The notes: a model not told the origin generated them from the letters alone. 64,000 nt of DNA from Betaproteobacteria bacterium (GCA_028866015.1 JAGWIW010000002.1:59929-123928); one strand, 5' to 3'. Positions 15,899 through 25,849 are shown, counted from the first letter of the stretch. Program-made: numbers and translations.

Positions 15899-17152
15899 CT
15901 ACGACAAAATCGGCGTTGCCCCATCGCGTACCGGGACCGAAATGCGCGCGTCTCGGAAACCCTGCTGTATGGCAATCAGCATGTCGGAGCGCAGCGTCGA
16001 TTCGCTGGCTCCCGGATTCGATACCGCATACTGCAGCGTCAGTTCCACGCCGTGACCCGTGAAACGACTTGCCACCACCGAAGGAGCCGGGTCCGTCATG
16101 ATCTGGGCCTGCCCCTGTGTTGCCGCCAGCATGATCTGGCGAGCCTTTTCAAGGTCGCTTCCGTAAGCCACTTCAACGGGCATATTGCGCCAGACCCCTT
16201 TGCCCAGCAAGCTGTGGTTGACGATGGTCTGGGTCAGGAATGTTTCGTTGGGAACCAGCAGCACGGTGCCGTCCAGCATGGACAGTGCAATGCACCTCGC
16301 CTCGAGCCGCAGCACCGTCCCTTGCCGCCCTTCCACTGTCACCACATCACCCAGCCGGATGGAGCGGTCCATGAGGATGATGAAGCCGCTCACGTAGTTG
16401 CTCGCCACTTTCTGCAGGGCAAAACCCAGGCCCACACCGAGGGCGCCGCCCAGCACGGACAGGAAGGTGGAATCGATGCCCACCAGGGGCAACGCAATCA
16501 CCACGCCAAGAAACACCAGCAATCCCCTCAGCAGCTTGGCCGCAATCACCCTGATGTGGGTGTCCAGGGCGTCGGTGCGCATGAGGCGTTGCTCCATTGT
16601 CCGCCCGAGCCAGAGGGAGAGCACCAGCATGCCGGTGACCACCACTGATGCCTGGATCACCTGCAGCAGCGAAACGTAAGTGCTGCCAATGGTGATGCCA
16701 ATGTCCTGCATCAGATCCATGAGGGGTTCGAGCAAGCCCGTGACGCGAAGGGCGAACAGGAGCCACACCGTGCGCACAAAAAACGATTGCAGGGCCAGCG
16801 TGCGCGAAGACAATCCCAGCACGTAGCGCATCACGTAAACACCGACACGGGCTGCCGCCAAGGCAAAAACCAGGTCCGTGACCACCCGCAGCAAAGGCGT
16901 GGGACGACCGTGTCCGAAATATCGCCCGAACAGCAGCAAGGCCACGCCTGAAGTCAGGGCAAAGGCAATGGCACGCAAGCGCCGGTGTTGCTCGGGGTCC
17001 TGGCCTTGCAGGTGTCGCCCCATGGCGATCGAGGCCCCTGCGCCGATCAGCAGCGCCACCAGCAGGACAGGCACTTGCCAGAGGTGCTGTACCTGCACGA
17101 GCGAGCGGAAGAATTCCTCAAATCCCGAAACCACTTCCTGCACTGGATCCAT
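15899..17152 (-). CDS. MscS-family mechanosensitive ion channel
   Basis: The 417-residue protein has an N-terminal membrane part with spans near 22-42, 62-80, 90-110, 120-140 and 160-185. The MscS core follows: the pore helix VLGGALGVGLGFALQKVASN and GFIILMDRSIRLGDVVTVEG, then the beta domain and the ISVPVRDG end. It would open under membrane tension to release small solutes after osmotic downshock. It is longer than minimal MscS (about 290 residues) because of extra N-terminal helices. It starts 24 bp after rsmB. Confidence 0.9.
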   Translation of the reverse strand: MDPVQEVVSGFEEFFRSLVQVQHLWQVPVLLVALLIGAGASIAMGRHLQGQDPEQHRRLRAIAFALTSGVALLLFGRYFGHGRPTPLLRVVTDLVFALAAARVGVYVMRYVLGLSSRTLALQSFFVRTVWLLFALRVTGLLEPLMDLMQDIGITIGSTYVSLLQVIQASVVVTGMLVLSLWLGRTMEQRLMRTDALDTHIRVIAAKLLRGLLVFLGVVIALPLVGIDSTFLSVLGGALGVGLGFALQKVASNYVSGFIILMDRSIRLGDVVTVEGRQGTVLRLEARCIALSMLDGTVLLVPNETFLTQTIVNHSLLGKGVWRNMPVEVAYGSDLEKARQIMLAATQGQAQIMTDPAPSVVASRFTGHGVELTLQYAVSNPGASESTLRSDMLIAIQQGFRDARISVPVRDGATPILS

Positions 17153-17176
17153 GCTGTCGACTCCTGTTCTTCCTTA

Positions 17177-18448
17177 TCAATCCGGCTGACGCTCCCAGAC
17201 CGCCGCAAAGAAGCCGTCCGTTCCATGCACCTGTGGCCAAAGGTGCAATCTCTCCCCCATTTCCAGGGGCACATGCTGTGCCGCGAACAGGGCCCCGCAT
17301 GAAACAGCCTTGAATTGCGGATGTTCTGCCGCAAAACGGTCCGCCTGAAGATCGTTCTCTTCGGGCAGCAGGCTGCAGGTGGCGTAGACCAGACGCCCAC
17401 CCGGTTTGACGAGGTTTGCAGCGGCGCGCAGGATGGTTGCCTGCTTCGTCACCAGTTCGGCCACCGACACCTCGTTCTGGCGCAGCTTGAGGTCGGGATT
17501 GCGCCGAAGGGTGCCCAGGCCGCTGCAGGGTGCGTCCACCAGCACGCGATCCATCTTCCCGGCAAGCCGTCGCACGCGCGCGTCGTTTTCGCCTGAAATC
17601 AGCACCGGGGTAAGGTTGGACAGGCCGGAGCGTTTGAGTCTGGGCTTGAGATTGTTAAGCCGGCGCTCGGAGACGTCAAAGGCATATACCCTGCCCTGGT
17701 TGTGCATGAGCGCACCCAGCATGAGCGTCTTGCCTCCGGCCCCAGCGCAAAAATCCGCAACCATGTCGCGCCGGCGCGGCGCCACCAGGTATCCCAGCAA
17801 CTGGCTGCCCTCGTCCTGAACCTCCACCCGCCCTCCGGAGAACAGCGGCAGCCGCTGTAATGCCGGCCGTCCCGGCACGCGGATGCCGACGGGCGACCAG
17901 GGCGTCGGCTCAGCGTCGAGGCCTTCAGCCCGTAAAGCCTGCAGCGCCTCTTCGCGCGTGGACAGAATGGTATTGACGCGCAAATCGAGTGGCGCGGGAG
18001 ACTGCATGGCTCGCCCCAAGGCCCGGACCGCCTCCTCCCCGACATCCGCCTGCAGAAGGCGGTCGACCACCCATTGGGGCAGGTCAGCCTGCAGGGCCAG
18101 GGAGTCGCTGGCGGGCGCCCGCCTGAGGTCCTCCAGCCAGGTCCGCTCTTCTTCATCCCGGCACAAGGCCTGCAAATCGCGTACGCTGCGCCCCTGCACC
18201 AGCAGCAGGGTGGCCAGGGCAAGCCGGCGCACCGCATTGGAATCCGGCACCAGGGAACGCAGCCACACGATGCGTCGCAGGGCGGCATACAGGTTTTCTG
18301 CCACATAGGCCCGATCCTGGCTGCCCAGTTCAGGTCGCAATCTGAAAAACTGATGCAAAGCCACGTCGGCCGGCATGTCTCCGTTCATCACGGCGTTGAG
18401 CGCAGCCACAAAAGCGTCAAAGCGGGCCGGTGCCGGCGTACGGTTCAT
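17177..18448 (-). CDS. rsmB: 16S rRNA (cytosine-967-C5)-methyltransferase
   Basis: The 423-residue protein has an N-terminal NusB-like helical RNA-binding domain (about 1-150) and a C-terminal Rossmann methyltransferase of the NOL1/NOP2/Sun family. SAM-site sequences are DFCAGAGGKTLMLG and AFDVSERRLNNL. The two catalytic cysteines are in VLVDAPCSGLGTLRRNPD and VYATCSLLPEEN. It methylates C967 of 16S rRNA. The ATG overlaps the stop of the DUF3108 gene by 4 bp, so the purM-purN-DUF3108-rsmB chain is probably one transcript. Confidence 0.93.
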   Translation of the reverse strand: MNRTPAPARFDAFVAALNAVMNGDMPADVALHQFFRLRPELGSQDRAYVAENLYAALRRIVWLRSLVPDSNAVRRLALATLLLVQGRSVRDLQALCRDEEERTWLEDLRRAPASDSLALQADLPQWVVDRLLQADVGEEAVRALGRAMQSPAPLDLRVNTILSTREEALQALRAEGLDAEPTPWSPVGIRVPGRPALQRLPLFSGGRVEVQDEGSQLLGYLVAPRRRDMVADFCAGAGGKTLMLGALMHNQGRVYAFDVSERRLNNLKPRLKRSGLSNLTPVLISGENDARVRRLAGKMDRVLVDAPCSGLGTLRRNPDLKLRQNEVSVAELVTKQATILRAAANLVKPGGRLVYATCSLLPEENDLQADRFAAEHPQFKAVSCGALFAAQHVPLEMGERLHLWPQVHGTDGFFAAVWERQPD

Positions 18449-19158
18449 TGGAATTCCACCCTCAGCAGCCGCTGCTCCCAGCGATGACCCCGTTCGGTCA
18501 CCTGCATTCGGACCGGCGGGTACCGCCTGTCTGTGGGCAGCCAGATTTCAAAATGGGAAGGAGCCTCGCCGTTCTGATCCACCAGATGACGTGTTTCAAA
18601 GCGGCCTGCTTCCGTGGCAAGCGGCGGCGTGTCCTGCAATACGAAATGATGGAGTTCAAGGCGCTTGCCGGTGCTCATGGGCAAGTCGCGATCGATCCAG
18701 GCATCGCCGGCACGGTAGAGGTATTTGATGGATTGCATATCCTGAGTATGAGGGTCCAGGGGCAGTGTTTCCGTCTTGCCGTCAAAATGGTGGACGAGAA
18801 CTCCCTGCTCCCATCGGAAATCGGCAATCATGGGCTGGGGGTCGTCGCTGCGCCGATGCACGAAACGTTCAGGCCTGAGAAACCCGTCCACGATGAGGCC
18901 ATCGCTGGTTTCAGTGAAGGAAGGCGCCAGCCAGCGTACCACAGGGTAAGGGTGTGCTTCGCTGCGCAGGTGATAATGCCCTCCGTCGCGCTGCCACTGC
19001 TCGCTCACCTCGCCCATGGGAAGGCCGCCGTAGTATAGCCGGTAGACTGCGCGTACCGTTTCACGGACGGATGAATCATCGCCCCTTGCCTGGAAAGCCC
19101 AGACCCAGGTCAGGCACAACAGTATCCAGGAGGCTGCTGCGCGACGGCGCACGCTCAT
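18445..19158 (-). CDS. DUF3108 domain exported protein
   Basis: The 237-residue product has a basic N terminus (MSVRRRA) and a hydrophobic run (AASWILLCLTWVWAFQARG), consistent with a Sec signal peptide cut near residue 26. The mature part matches DUF3108, a periplasmic domain of unknown function often found beside purN in betaproteobacteria. Characteristic segments are YRLYYGGLPMGEV and QDMQSIKYLYR. It overlaps purN and rsmB by 4 bp each. No catalytic motif can be named. Confidence 0.75.
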   Translation of the reverse strand: MSVRRRAAASWILLCLTWVWAFQARGDDSSVRETVRAVYRLYYGGLPMGEVSEQWQRDGGHYHLRSEAHPYPVVRWLAPSFTETSDGLIVDGFLRPERFVHRRSDDPQPMIADFRWEQGVLVHHFDGKTETLPLDPHTQDMQSIKYLYRAGDAWIDRDLPMSTGKRLELHHFVLQDTPPLATEAGRFETRHLVDQNGEAPSHFEIWLPTDRRYPPVRMQVTERGHRWEQRLLRVEFQ

Positions 19159-19799
19159 GCGGTTATTCCAGGCACCAGCAGGGACCCGTCGGGAAATGCG
19201 GCGCCCTGTATGCGAACCCGCCCACCGTCCTGCAATGCGAGACGCCCTTCAGCCCACCAGCACAAGACTTCGGGGTAAATCCGGTGTTCGCACGCCAGCA
19301 CGCGCGCAGCCAGGGTGGCTTCCGAATCGTCCGGCAGGACGGGGACAGCAGCCTGCGCCACGATGGGTCCGTGGTCAAGTTGTTCAGTGACAAAATGCAC
19401 CGTGCAACCGTGAATGCGCACTCCCGCCTCAAGTGCCCGGCGGTGTGTATTGAGCCCGGGAAATGCGGGCAGCAGCGAAGGGTGGATGTTCAGTAGCCGG
19501 CCTTGATAACGCCGGATGAAAGCCGGCGTGAGAATGCGCATGAAACCCGCCAGCACGACCAACTGCGGCTGGTATCGGTCAATGGTTTCAGCCAGGCACT
19601 GATCAAAGGCCTCTCGTGTGGCATGGGCCTGATGATCCACCACTTCGGTCGCCACTCCTTCTGCTGCCGCCAGAGCAAGCCCTGCGACACCGGGGCGATT
19701 GCTGATGACCGCGGCAACTTCCAGCGGCAGGTTGGCGGCCAGCAATGCCGCCATATTGGAGCCGCGCCCGGAAATCATGATGACGATGCGTGGCCTCAT
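19155..19799 (-). CDS. purN: Phosphoribosylglycinamide formyltransferase (10-formyl-THF dependent)
   Basis: The 214-residue protein shows MISGRGSNMAALLA near the N terminus, LAGFMRILTPAFI, and NIHPSLLPAFPGLNTH containing the catalytic Asn and His. The downstream VHFVTEQLDHGPI supplies the third catalytic residue, Asp. It transfers the formyl group to GAR in purine synthesis. ATG 19799 gives the usual N terminus; a GTG three codons upstream (19808) overlaps the purM stop and is possible. It is translationally coupled to purM. Confidence 0.93.
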   Translation of the reverse strand: MRPRIVIMISGRGSNMAALLAANLPLEVAAVISNRPGVAGLALAAAEGVATEVVDHQAHATREAFDQCLAETIDRYQPQLVVLAGFMRILTPAFIRRYQGRLLNIHPSLLPAFPGLNTHRRALEAGVRIHGCTVHFVTEQLDHGPIVAQAAVPVLPDDSEATLAARVLACEHRIYPEVLCWWAEGRLALQDGGRVRIQGAAFPDGSLLVPGITA

Positions 19800-19804
19800 G
19801 CCCC

Positions 19805-20866
19805 TCACACCACGCGTGTCGCGGCCTCATGGGCCGAGCGGGGAACAATGGTTCCGATGTCCCAGGCCTGCAGTCCCTGCGCCGCCAAAAAGGCCAGCGT
19901 CGCATCCCGTTCTTCAAGCGACACCACCAGGGTAAACCCGATGCCGCAATTGAATACGCGGAACATTTCCTCGCGCGCCACCCGTCCGGCCTGCTGCAGC
20001 CAGGCAAAGACTGGCGGCAGCGCCCAGGCATCTTCCCGCAGCACGGCGGCAAGACCTTCGGGCAGCACCCGCGGCAGGTTATCCACCAACCCCCCGCCCG
20101 TGATATGGGCCATTCCTTTCACCGTCACCTGCTGCATAAGCGCCAGGACAGGCTTCACGTAAATGCGCGTGGGAGCCATCAGCAGGTCGGCCAGGGTGGC
20201 TCCGGGATCAGCGCCGGGAATGGGTGCATCAAGCGGTGCCTGGGCTTTCGCCAGGATCTTCCGGATCAGCGAAAACCCGTTGGAATGCGGGCCGCTGGAG
20301 GCCACACCGATCACCGCATCCCCGGCCGTGATGGTTCGGCCATCCACCAGCCGCGCTTTTTCCGCAACACCCACGGCAAAACCGGCCAGATCGTACTCGC
20401 CATCGGGGTACATGTCGGGCATTTCGGCCGTCTCCCCACCGATCAAGGCACAACCCGCCTGCTCGCATCCCTGGGCGATTCCCTGGATTACCGTGGCCGC
20501 CGTATCCACATCAAGCCGGCCACAGGCGAAGTAATCCAGGAAAAACAGGGGTTCGGCACCCTGCACCAGGATGTCGTTGACACTCATGGCCACCAGGTCG
20601 ATGCCCACCGTGTCATGGCGCTTCAGATCGAAAGCCAGGCGCAATTTGGTGCCCACGCCATCAGTGCCTGAAACCAGAACCGGTTCCCGGAAGCGCTGCC
20701 CGATTTCCACCAGGGCGGCAAAACCGCCAATGCCGCCCAGAACTTCCGGGCGCAAGGTTCGTTTGGCAAAAGGCTTGATGCGTTCTACGAGTGCATCACC
20801 GGCATCGATATCGACACCGGCATCCCGGTAGGACAAACCGCCTTCGTTCGAAGAGGGGTTGGACAC
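19805..20866 (-). CDS. purM: Phosphoribosylformylglycinamidine cyclo-ligase (AIR synthetase)
   Basis: The 353-residue product belongs to the PurM/ThiL/SelD ATP-binding family. It begins [20 protein letters not shown] and carries [33 protein letters not shown] and the glycine-rich [12 protein letters not shown]. It closes the imidazole ring of AIR. The start is GTG 20866 with TGGAGAA seven bases upstream; an ATG at 20953 would add 29 residues that do not belong to the family. It is the first gene of the purM-purN-DUF3108-rsmB run and divergent from the permease gene. Confidence 0.93.
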   Translation of the reverse strand: MSNPSSNEGGLSYRDAGVDIDAGDALVERIKPFAKRTLRPEVLGGIGGFAALVEIGQRFREPVLVSGTDGVGTKLRLAFDLKRHDTVGIDLVAMSVNDILVQGAEPLFFLDYFACGRLDVDTAATVIQGIAQGCEQAGCALIGGETAEMPDMYPDGEYDLAGFAVGVAEKARLVDGRTITAGDAVIGVASSGPHSNGFSLIRKILAKAQAPLDAPIPGADPGATLADLLMAPTRIYVKPVLALMQQVTVKGMAHITGGGLVDNLPRVLPEGLAAVLREDAWALPPVFAWLQQAGRVAREEMFRVFNCGIGFTLVVSLEERDATLAFLAAQGLQAWDIGTIVPRSAHEAATRVV

Positions 20867-20965
20867 GAGAATTCTCCAGAATGATCGCTCCGGGCAAGGC
20901 GGATACGACCTGCTAAAATGCGAAATTGGGTAAACGATGCCTACAGGCCCCAAATTCTATCGCAA

Positions 20966-22027
20966 ATGACTTCGACTCGCCCTGATTCTGTCCCGAACTT
21001 CCGGGTAATGGCCGCACTTGCAGTGGCGGCAGCGCTCGTCTACACCCTCTCGGCGATCCTTATGCCTTTCGTCCTGGCGGCGCTCCTGGCCTACATCTGC
21101 CACCCGCTCGCGACCCGACTGACTCGTCCGTGGTGGCCCCCTGCACTGGCCGCCTTGCTGGTGCTGTTGCTCCTGGCAGGCGCTGTCATCGCCTTTGGGG
21201 TGCTCGTGCTGCCCATGCTCTACCACGAACTCGACCTGGTTCTGACCAAACTGCCCGGCTTGCTGGGCAGCCTGCGCGACCAGTCGGCCTCCATGCTGCA
21301 ACAGTCTTACGGCATCGACCTTGGTGCCAACCTCGACCAGTTGCGCGACATGGCGCAGCAAAATCTGGGGGCCACGGAATCGGCACTGCAAAAACTGGCC
21401 CGGTCTGCAGGGGCCGGAGGGGCCTGGATTGCCGGCACCCTGCTGACCTTACTGCTGGTGCCGGTAGTGCTGTTCTACCTGCTCAAGGATTGGTCGCGCC
21501 TGCTCTCACTTTTGCTTGAAATCGTCCCTGCCACACGCAGGGCCGCCGTAGCCGAATTCGCGCGTGACATCGATACCGTGCTGGGGCAGTTCCTGCGGGG
21601 GCAGTTGCTTGTCATGGCGGTCATGGCCGCCTACTACGCCCTGGGCCTTGCGCTCACCGGCCTGCATTCCGGCATTGCCATCGGAATCATGACAGGGCTG
21701 CTGGTTTTCATCCCCTATGTGGGGGTATTCACGGGTTTTGTGCTTGCCTTGCTGGCTGCCATGATCCAGGGTCCGGGGCTGGAACTCGCCTGGCCTGTAC
21801 TGGGCGTGTTCGCTTTGGGCCATGCTCTGGAAGGCACCCTGGTGACACCGCGCCTGGTGGGGGAACGCATCGGCCTGCATCCAGTCGTGGTGATCTTTGC
21901 CCTGATGGCCTTCGGAAAACTGCTTGGTTTTTTTGGCATCATCATTGCCTTGCCGGCTTCCGCAGTCCTTCGCGTGGCGTTGGGACGCCTGCGCCGCACC
22001 TGGGGCGGCAGTTCCGGGCCTGCCTGA
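20966..22027 (+). CDS. PerM/AI-2E transporter family permease
   Basis: The 353-residue protein has about eight hydrophobic spans (for example 14-50, 53-75, 142-170, 200-225 and 230-260). It has the family C terminus with HPVVVIFALMAFGKLLGFFG and IIALPASAVLRV. The family (formerly UPF0118/DUF20) includes AI-2 exporter TqsA and Na+/H+-linked members, so the substrate cannot be stated. ATG 20966 is chosen at the end of the purM-facing gap; no good ribosome-binding site is visible, and ATG 20918 upstream is the alternative. Its stop overlaps the hda ATG. Confidence 0.8.
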   Translation: MTSTRPDSVPNFRVMAALAVAAALVYTLSAILMPFVLAALLAYICHPLATRLTRPWWPPALAALLVLLLLAGAVIAFGVLVLPMLYHELDLVLTKLPGLLGSLRDQSASMLQQSYGIDLGANLDQLRDMAQQNLGATESALQKLARSAGAGGAWIAGTLLTLLLVPVVLFYLLKDWSRLLSLLLEIVPATRRAAVAEFARDIDTVLGQFLRGQLLVMAVMAAYYALGLALTGLHSGIAIGIMTGLLVFIPYVGVFTGFVLALLAAMIQGPGLELAWPVLGVFALGHALEGTLVTPRLVGERIGLHPVVVIFALMAFGKLLGFFGIIIALPASAVLRVALGRLRRTWGGSSGPA

Positions 22028-22695
22028 TGCGACAGCTCGTTCTTGACATCACGCCCGGCGAACCGCCCCGGCTGGAAGATTTCGTGACAGGGCGCAACGC
22101 CGAGGTGATCCTGGCCCTCCGGCAATGGGCGGAAGGGCGGGAGGGGGAGCGTTTCATCTACCTGTGGGGCTCTCCCGGATCCGGAAAAACCCACCTGTTG
22201 CGAGCCTTGGCGCTGCACCGTTACGTGGCCTGCACTGCCGATACGCGCTTCAAGCCCGATCCGCACCCCCTGCTGCTGGTCGACGACGTGGACCGACTGT
22301 CGCCGGAAGGAGCCGAATCCCTGTTTCATCGTTTCAACGAACGGCGTGACGAAGATGCTCGGTTGCTGGCCACGGGGCCCTGCCCTCCCGGGCAGCTTGC
22401 CCTGCTCCCCGACCTGGCCACTCGCCTGGGTTGGGGGCTGGTGCTGCGCGTGCACGCCCTGGAAGACCATGAAAAAATCACGGCGCTTGAAACGCGCGCC
22501 GCGCAAATGGGCGTGCGGCTTGCGCCGGATGCAAGCCGCTACATCCTGACGCACTGGGCGCGCGACACAGGCTCCCTCTTTTCGCTCATGCAGGAACTCA
22601 ACCGCTGGTCCCTTTCCACCCATCGGCCCATGATCACTGTCCCGCTGGTGCGGGAAGCGCTGGCCGCCCTTCAACCGCAAACCAACCACTCGTGA
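22027..22695 (+). CDS. hda: DnaA regulatory inactivator Hda
   Basis: The 222-residue protein is a DnaA-like AAA+ ATPase without the DNA-binding domain. It begins MRQLVLDITPGEPP, a short clamp-binding type N terminus. It has Walker A GSPGSGKTH (48-56), Walker B LLLVDDVD, and a DnaA-like lid. Hda binds the beta clamp and stimulates hydrolysis of ATP-DnaA, preventing over-initiation. It overlaps the permease stop by one base, and its stop overlaps the following HAD gene. Confidence 0.88.
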   Translation: MRQLVLDITPGEPPRLEDFVTGRNAEVILALRQWAEGREGERFIYLWGSPGSGKTHLLRALALHRYVACTADTRFKPDPHPLLLVDDVDRLSPEGAESLFHRFNERRDEDARLLATGPCPPGQLALLPDLATRLGWGLVLRVHALEDHEKITALETRAAQMGVRLAPDASRYILTHWARDTGSLFSLMQELNRWSLSTHRPMITVPLVREALAALQPQTNHS

Positions 22696-23363
22696 TGCGC
22701 CTGACTCTTTTTGATCTCGACAATACCCTGCTGTCCGGAGACAGCGATTTTGAATGGGGGCTGTTCCTGGCCTCGCAGGGCGTGCATGACCGCGAAGCTT
22801 ACGAGGCTCGCAACCTGGCGTTCTATGAAGCCTACAAGGCTGGCACCCTCGACATCGGTGAGTTTCTCCAGTTCCAGCTGGGCCCCCTGGGACGGCATTC
22901 GCGCGAGGAACTGGATCGCTGGCACCGGCAGTTCATGAAATCTCACATCCTTCCCCTGATTTCTGACGCTGCGCGCACCCTGGTCCGCCAAGAGCAGGAA
23001 CGTTCCGACCTGGTGGCCATCGTCACGGCCACCAACCGGTTTGTCACGGCGCCGATCGCCTCAGAATTTGGCATCAGCCACCTGGTGGCCACCGAACCTG
23101 AAGTGGGTGATGACGGCCAGTTCACCGGCAGCGTCCGGGGCATTCCGTGTTTTCGGGAAGGAAAGATCGCCTGCGTGAATGCCTGGCTTGCATCGCTGGG
23201 TCGGCGCTGGAGCGACTTCGACACCACCGTTTTCTACAGCGATTCGCTCAATGACCTGCCCCTGCTCACGCACGTCACGCATCCCGTGGCCGTCAATCCC
23301 GACCCCACCCTGCGCGCCCACGCCCACACGGCGCACTGGCCGATACTAGAACTGGCAGCCTGA
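22695..23363 (+). CDS. HAD-superfamily phosphatase, SerB-like (HAD-IB)
   Basis: The 222-residue protein contains the HAD nucleophile motif LTLFDLDNTLL (Asp of DLDNT), motif II IVTATNR, the lysine GKIACVNAWL, and motif IV FYSDSLNDLPLL. The cap helices match the IB subgroup that includes phosphoserine phosphatase and CicA-type phosphatases. In betaproteobacteria this gene regularly lies between hda and pcnB. The substrate is not certain. ATG 22695 overlaps the hda stop (TGATG). Confidence 0.88.
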   Translation: MRLTLFDLDNTLLSGDSDFEWGLFLASQGVHDREAYEARNLAFYEAYKAGTLDIGEFLQFQLGPLGRHSREELDRWHRQFMKSHILPLISDAARTLVRQEQERSDLVAIVTATNRFVTAPIASEFGISHLVATEPEVGDDGQFTGSVRGIPCFREGKIACVNAWLASLGRRWSDFDTTVFYSDSLNDLPLLTHVTHPVAVNPDPTLRAHAHTAHWPILELAA

Positions 23364-23366
23364 TCC

Positions 23367-24671
23367 ATGATCGCCTCGCTCATCAAGAAAGTGCTCCGTC
23401 TCGGCCCCCGCGGGGCCGTGCCCAAACTGAAACGTTATCCTGCCGAAACCCATGGACTCCATCCGGAATCCATCAGCGCATGCGCCATGCGTGTGACCAA
23501 GGCGCTGCAGGGCGCCGGTTTCAAAGCCTACATCGTGGGCGGTGCCGTTCGCGACCTGCTCGCCGGACGCGAACCCAAGGATTTCGACGTGGCCACCGAC
23601 GCGACACCTGAACAGGTGCGCCGACTGATCCGCCGTTCCCGCATCATTGGCCGGCGTTTCCAGATCGTGCATGCCATCTGTCATGACGAAGTGGTGGAAG
23701 TCACCACGTTCCGCGGTGAAAACCGGGAGGATGCCAACCAGCAGACTGATGAGCATGGCCGCCTGACCCGGGACAATGTGTTTGGAACGCTGGAAGAGGA
23801 TGCCACCCGTCGCGACTTCACGGTCAACGCCTTGTACTACGATCCGGTACGCAACGAAGTGCTGGACTATTTCAATGGCGTGGCAGACCTGCGGGCCCGT
23901 CGTCTGACCATGATCGGCGATCCCTCGCAGCGCTACCGCGAAGATCCGGTTCGCATGCTGCGTGCCGTCCGCTTTTCCGCAAAGCTCGGTTTCGAAATGG
24001 ATTCGGCCACCCGTGCACCGATCCAGAACATGACCGACCTCCTGCTCAATGTGCCGGAATCGCGACTGTTCGATGAAATCCTCAAGCTCCTGCTGTCAGG
24101 CCATGCCCATGCCTGCATCAGTCGATTACGAGAAGAAGGGCTGCATCACGACCTGCTCCCCTTGCTGGACCTGATCCTGGATCAGCCCCAGGGCGAACAT
24201 TTCATCCGGCAGTCGCTGGAAAACACGGACCGCCGGATTCTTGAGGACAAGCCCGTGTCCCCGGGCTTCCTTTTTGCCACCCTGTTGTGGCATCCGGTGC
24301 TGGACGACTGGAAGCGGCGCATGGCCGCTGGAGAAAAGTCCATGCCCGCACTGTTTTCTGCCATGACTGAAACGCTGGAAGCGCAACGCAAGAAGCTGGC
24401 CATTCCAAGGCGGTACGATGCCGTCATGAAGGAAATCTGGGGACTCCAGCCGCGCTTTGAGCAGCGCTCGGGACAGCGTCCGTTCCGGCTTCTGGAACAC
24501 CCCCGCTTCCGGGCTGCCTATGACTTCATGCTGCTGCGTGCCGACTGCGGCGAACTGTCCGAGGACATCGCCGACTGGTGGACCGATTTCCAGCAGGTGG
24601 GGCCGGATGAACGCGAAGCCATGTTGGTGGCAGAAGAGCGCCCCCAGCGCAGCCGGCGGAGACGCCGATGA
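23367..24671 (+). CDS. pcnB: Poly(A) polymerase I
   Basis: The 434-residue class II nucleotidyltransferase has the catalytic IVGGAVRDLLAGREPKDFDV with the two metal-binding aspartates. The RRDFTVNALYYDP and RYREDPVRMLRAVRFSAKL segments separate it from CCA-adding enzymes only in degree. The context between a SerB-like HAD gene and folK, and the arginine-rich end RPQRSRRRRR, support pcnB. It adds poly(A) to RNA 3' ends, promoting decay. Its stop overlaps the folK ATG by 4 bp. Confidence 0.9.
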   Translation: MIASLIKKVLRLGPRGAVPKLKRYPAETHGLHPESISACAMRVTKALQGAGFKAYIVGGAVRDLLAGREPKDFDVATDATPEQVRRLIRRSRIIGRRFQIVHAICHDEVVEVTTFRGENREDANQQTDEHGRLTRDNVFGTLEEDATRRDFTVNALYYDPVRNEVLDYFNGVADLRARRLTMIGDPSQRYREDPVRMLRAVRFSAKLGFEMDSATRAPIQNMTDLLLNVPESRLFDEILKLLLSGHAHACISRLREEGLHHDLLPLLDLILDQPQGEHFIRQSLENTDRRILEDKPVSPGFLFATLLWHPVLDDWKRRMAAGEKSMPALFSAMTETLEAQRKKLAIPRRYDAVMKEIWGLQPRFEQRSGQRPFRLLEHPRFRAAYDFMLLRADCGELSEDIADWWTDFQQVGPDEREAMLVAEERPQRSRRRRR

Positions 24672-25165
24672 GCCACACGGCCTACATTGGACTGGGCAGC
24701 AACCTGGATAGCCCGCAAACACAAATCACGTCGGGATTCACCGAACTGGGCGCCCTGCCGGGAACCCGATTGGTGGCACATTCCCGACTTTACCGAAGCG
24801 CCCCGATGGGCTATGCCAACCAACCCGACTTCGTGAATGCCGTGGCCTGCCTCACCACCGAGCTGGATCCCGAAGCCCTGCTCGATGCCCTGCTGGCCAT
24901 CGAGATCCGCCACGGCCGCCAGCGCGAATTCCCCAATTCACCCCGCACACTCGACCTGGATGTGTTGCTCTACGATGACCGGTGCATTGAAACCGCGCGC
25001 CTCACCATTCCCCACCCGCGCATGGGCATCCGCGCCTTCGTGCTGCGTCCGCTAGCGGAAATTGCGCCCGCCCTGGAAATTCCCGGACAGGGCACGGTGG
25101 GTCAGCTGTTGCTGCGTTGCGCGGATCAGGATGCTGTTCCCATGGAGCCATTGCCTGCGTCATGA
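24668..25165 (+). CDS. folK: 6-hydroxymethyl-7,8-dihydropterin pyrophosphokinase
   Basis: The 165-residue protein reads AYIGLGSNLDSP at its N terminus, SRLYRSAPMGY, and the signature RTLDLDVLLYDD followed by IPHPRMGIRAFVL. It transfers pyrophosphate from ATP to 6-hydroxymethyl-dihydropterin in folate synthesis. It overlaps pcnB and the following kinase gene by 4 bp each. Confidence 0.95.
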   Translation: MSHTAYIGLGSNLDSPQTQITSGFTELGALPGTRLVAHSRLYRSAPMGYANQPDFVNAVACLTTELDPEALLDALLAIEIRHGRQREFPNSPRTLDLDVLLYDDRCIETARLTIPHPRMGIRAFVLRPLAEIAPALEIPGQGTVGQLLLRCADQDAVPMEPLPAS

Positions 25166-25803
25166 CCATACCCGAAAAATTTCGCTACATCGTCGTGGAA
25201 GGCCCCATTGCCGTAGGTAAAACCAGCCTGGCACGACTTCTCGCACAACGCCTCGGTGCCGGGCTCATGCTGGAAGACGCGCAGTCAAACCCGTTTCTGG
25301 AGCGTTTCTATCGCCAGCCAGAGCGCTTTGCGTTTGCCACACAGATGTTTTTCCTGTTCCAGCGCACCCTGCAGGCGAGCGACATGAAGCAGCGCGACTT
25401 GTTTGACAGCCCCACGGTGTCCGATTTCCTGCTGGACAAGGACGCGCTGTTTGCCCGCATGAACCTGGCTGATGACGAACTCGATCTTTATCACCGCATG
25501 TTCCAGTTCCTCCAGCCCCGTACGGCCGTTCCGGACCTGGTGATTTACCTGCAGGCTCCGGCCGAGACACTGATTGAACGGGTACGACGACGCGGGTGGA
25601 CCGTGGAGCGGCCCATTTCAGAACGGTACCTGCAGGATGTGGCCGACACGTATGCTGCTTATTTTCACGATTACGACGCCTCGCCGCTGCTGATCGTCAA
25701 CAGCGAGAACCTCAATTTTGTGGATCAACCCCACGATTTCGACCTCCTGCTGGAGCGCATCAGCAGCATGCGCAGCCGCCGGGAGTTCTTCAATCGCAGC
25801 TAG
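25162..25803 (+). CDS. Deoxynucleoside kinase family protein
   Basis: The 213-residue protein has a P-loop IVVEGPIAVGKTSLARLL (GPIAVGKTS is the key part) and the deoxynucleoside kinase fold with FLERFYRQPERFAF and DLVIYLQAPAETLIERVRRRG, the last being the lid region. It would phosphorylate a deoxynucleoside, probably a purine one, as in deoxyguanosine/deoxyadenosine kinases. ATG 25162 overlaps the folK stop. In related bacteria this gene commonly precedes panB-panC; here panC follows directly. Confidence 0.85.
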   Translation: MTIPEKFRYIVVEGPIAVGKTSLARLLAQRLGAGLMLEDAQSNPFLERFYRQPERFAFATQMFFLFQRTLQASDMKQRDLFDSPTVSDFLLDKDALFARMNLADDELDLYHRMFQFLQPRTAVPDLVIYLQAPAETLIERVRRRGWTVERPISERYLQDVADTYAAYFHDYDASPLLIVNSENLNFVDQPHDFDLLLERISSMRSRREFFNRS

Positions 25804-25849
25804 CCATGAGACAATGGGGGGATTTGGACCCTGATTTTCGGGAGAACGC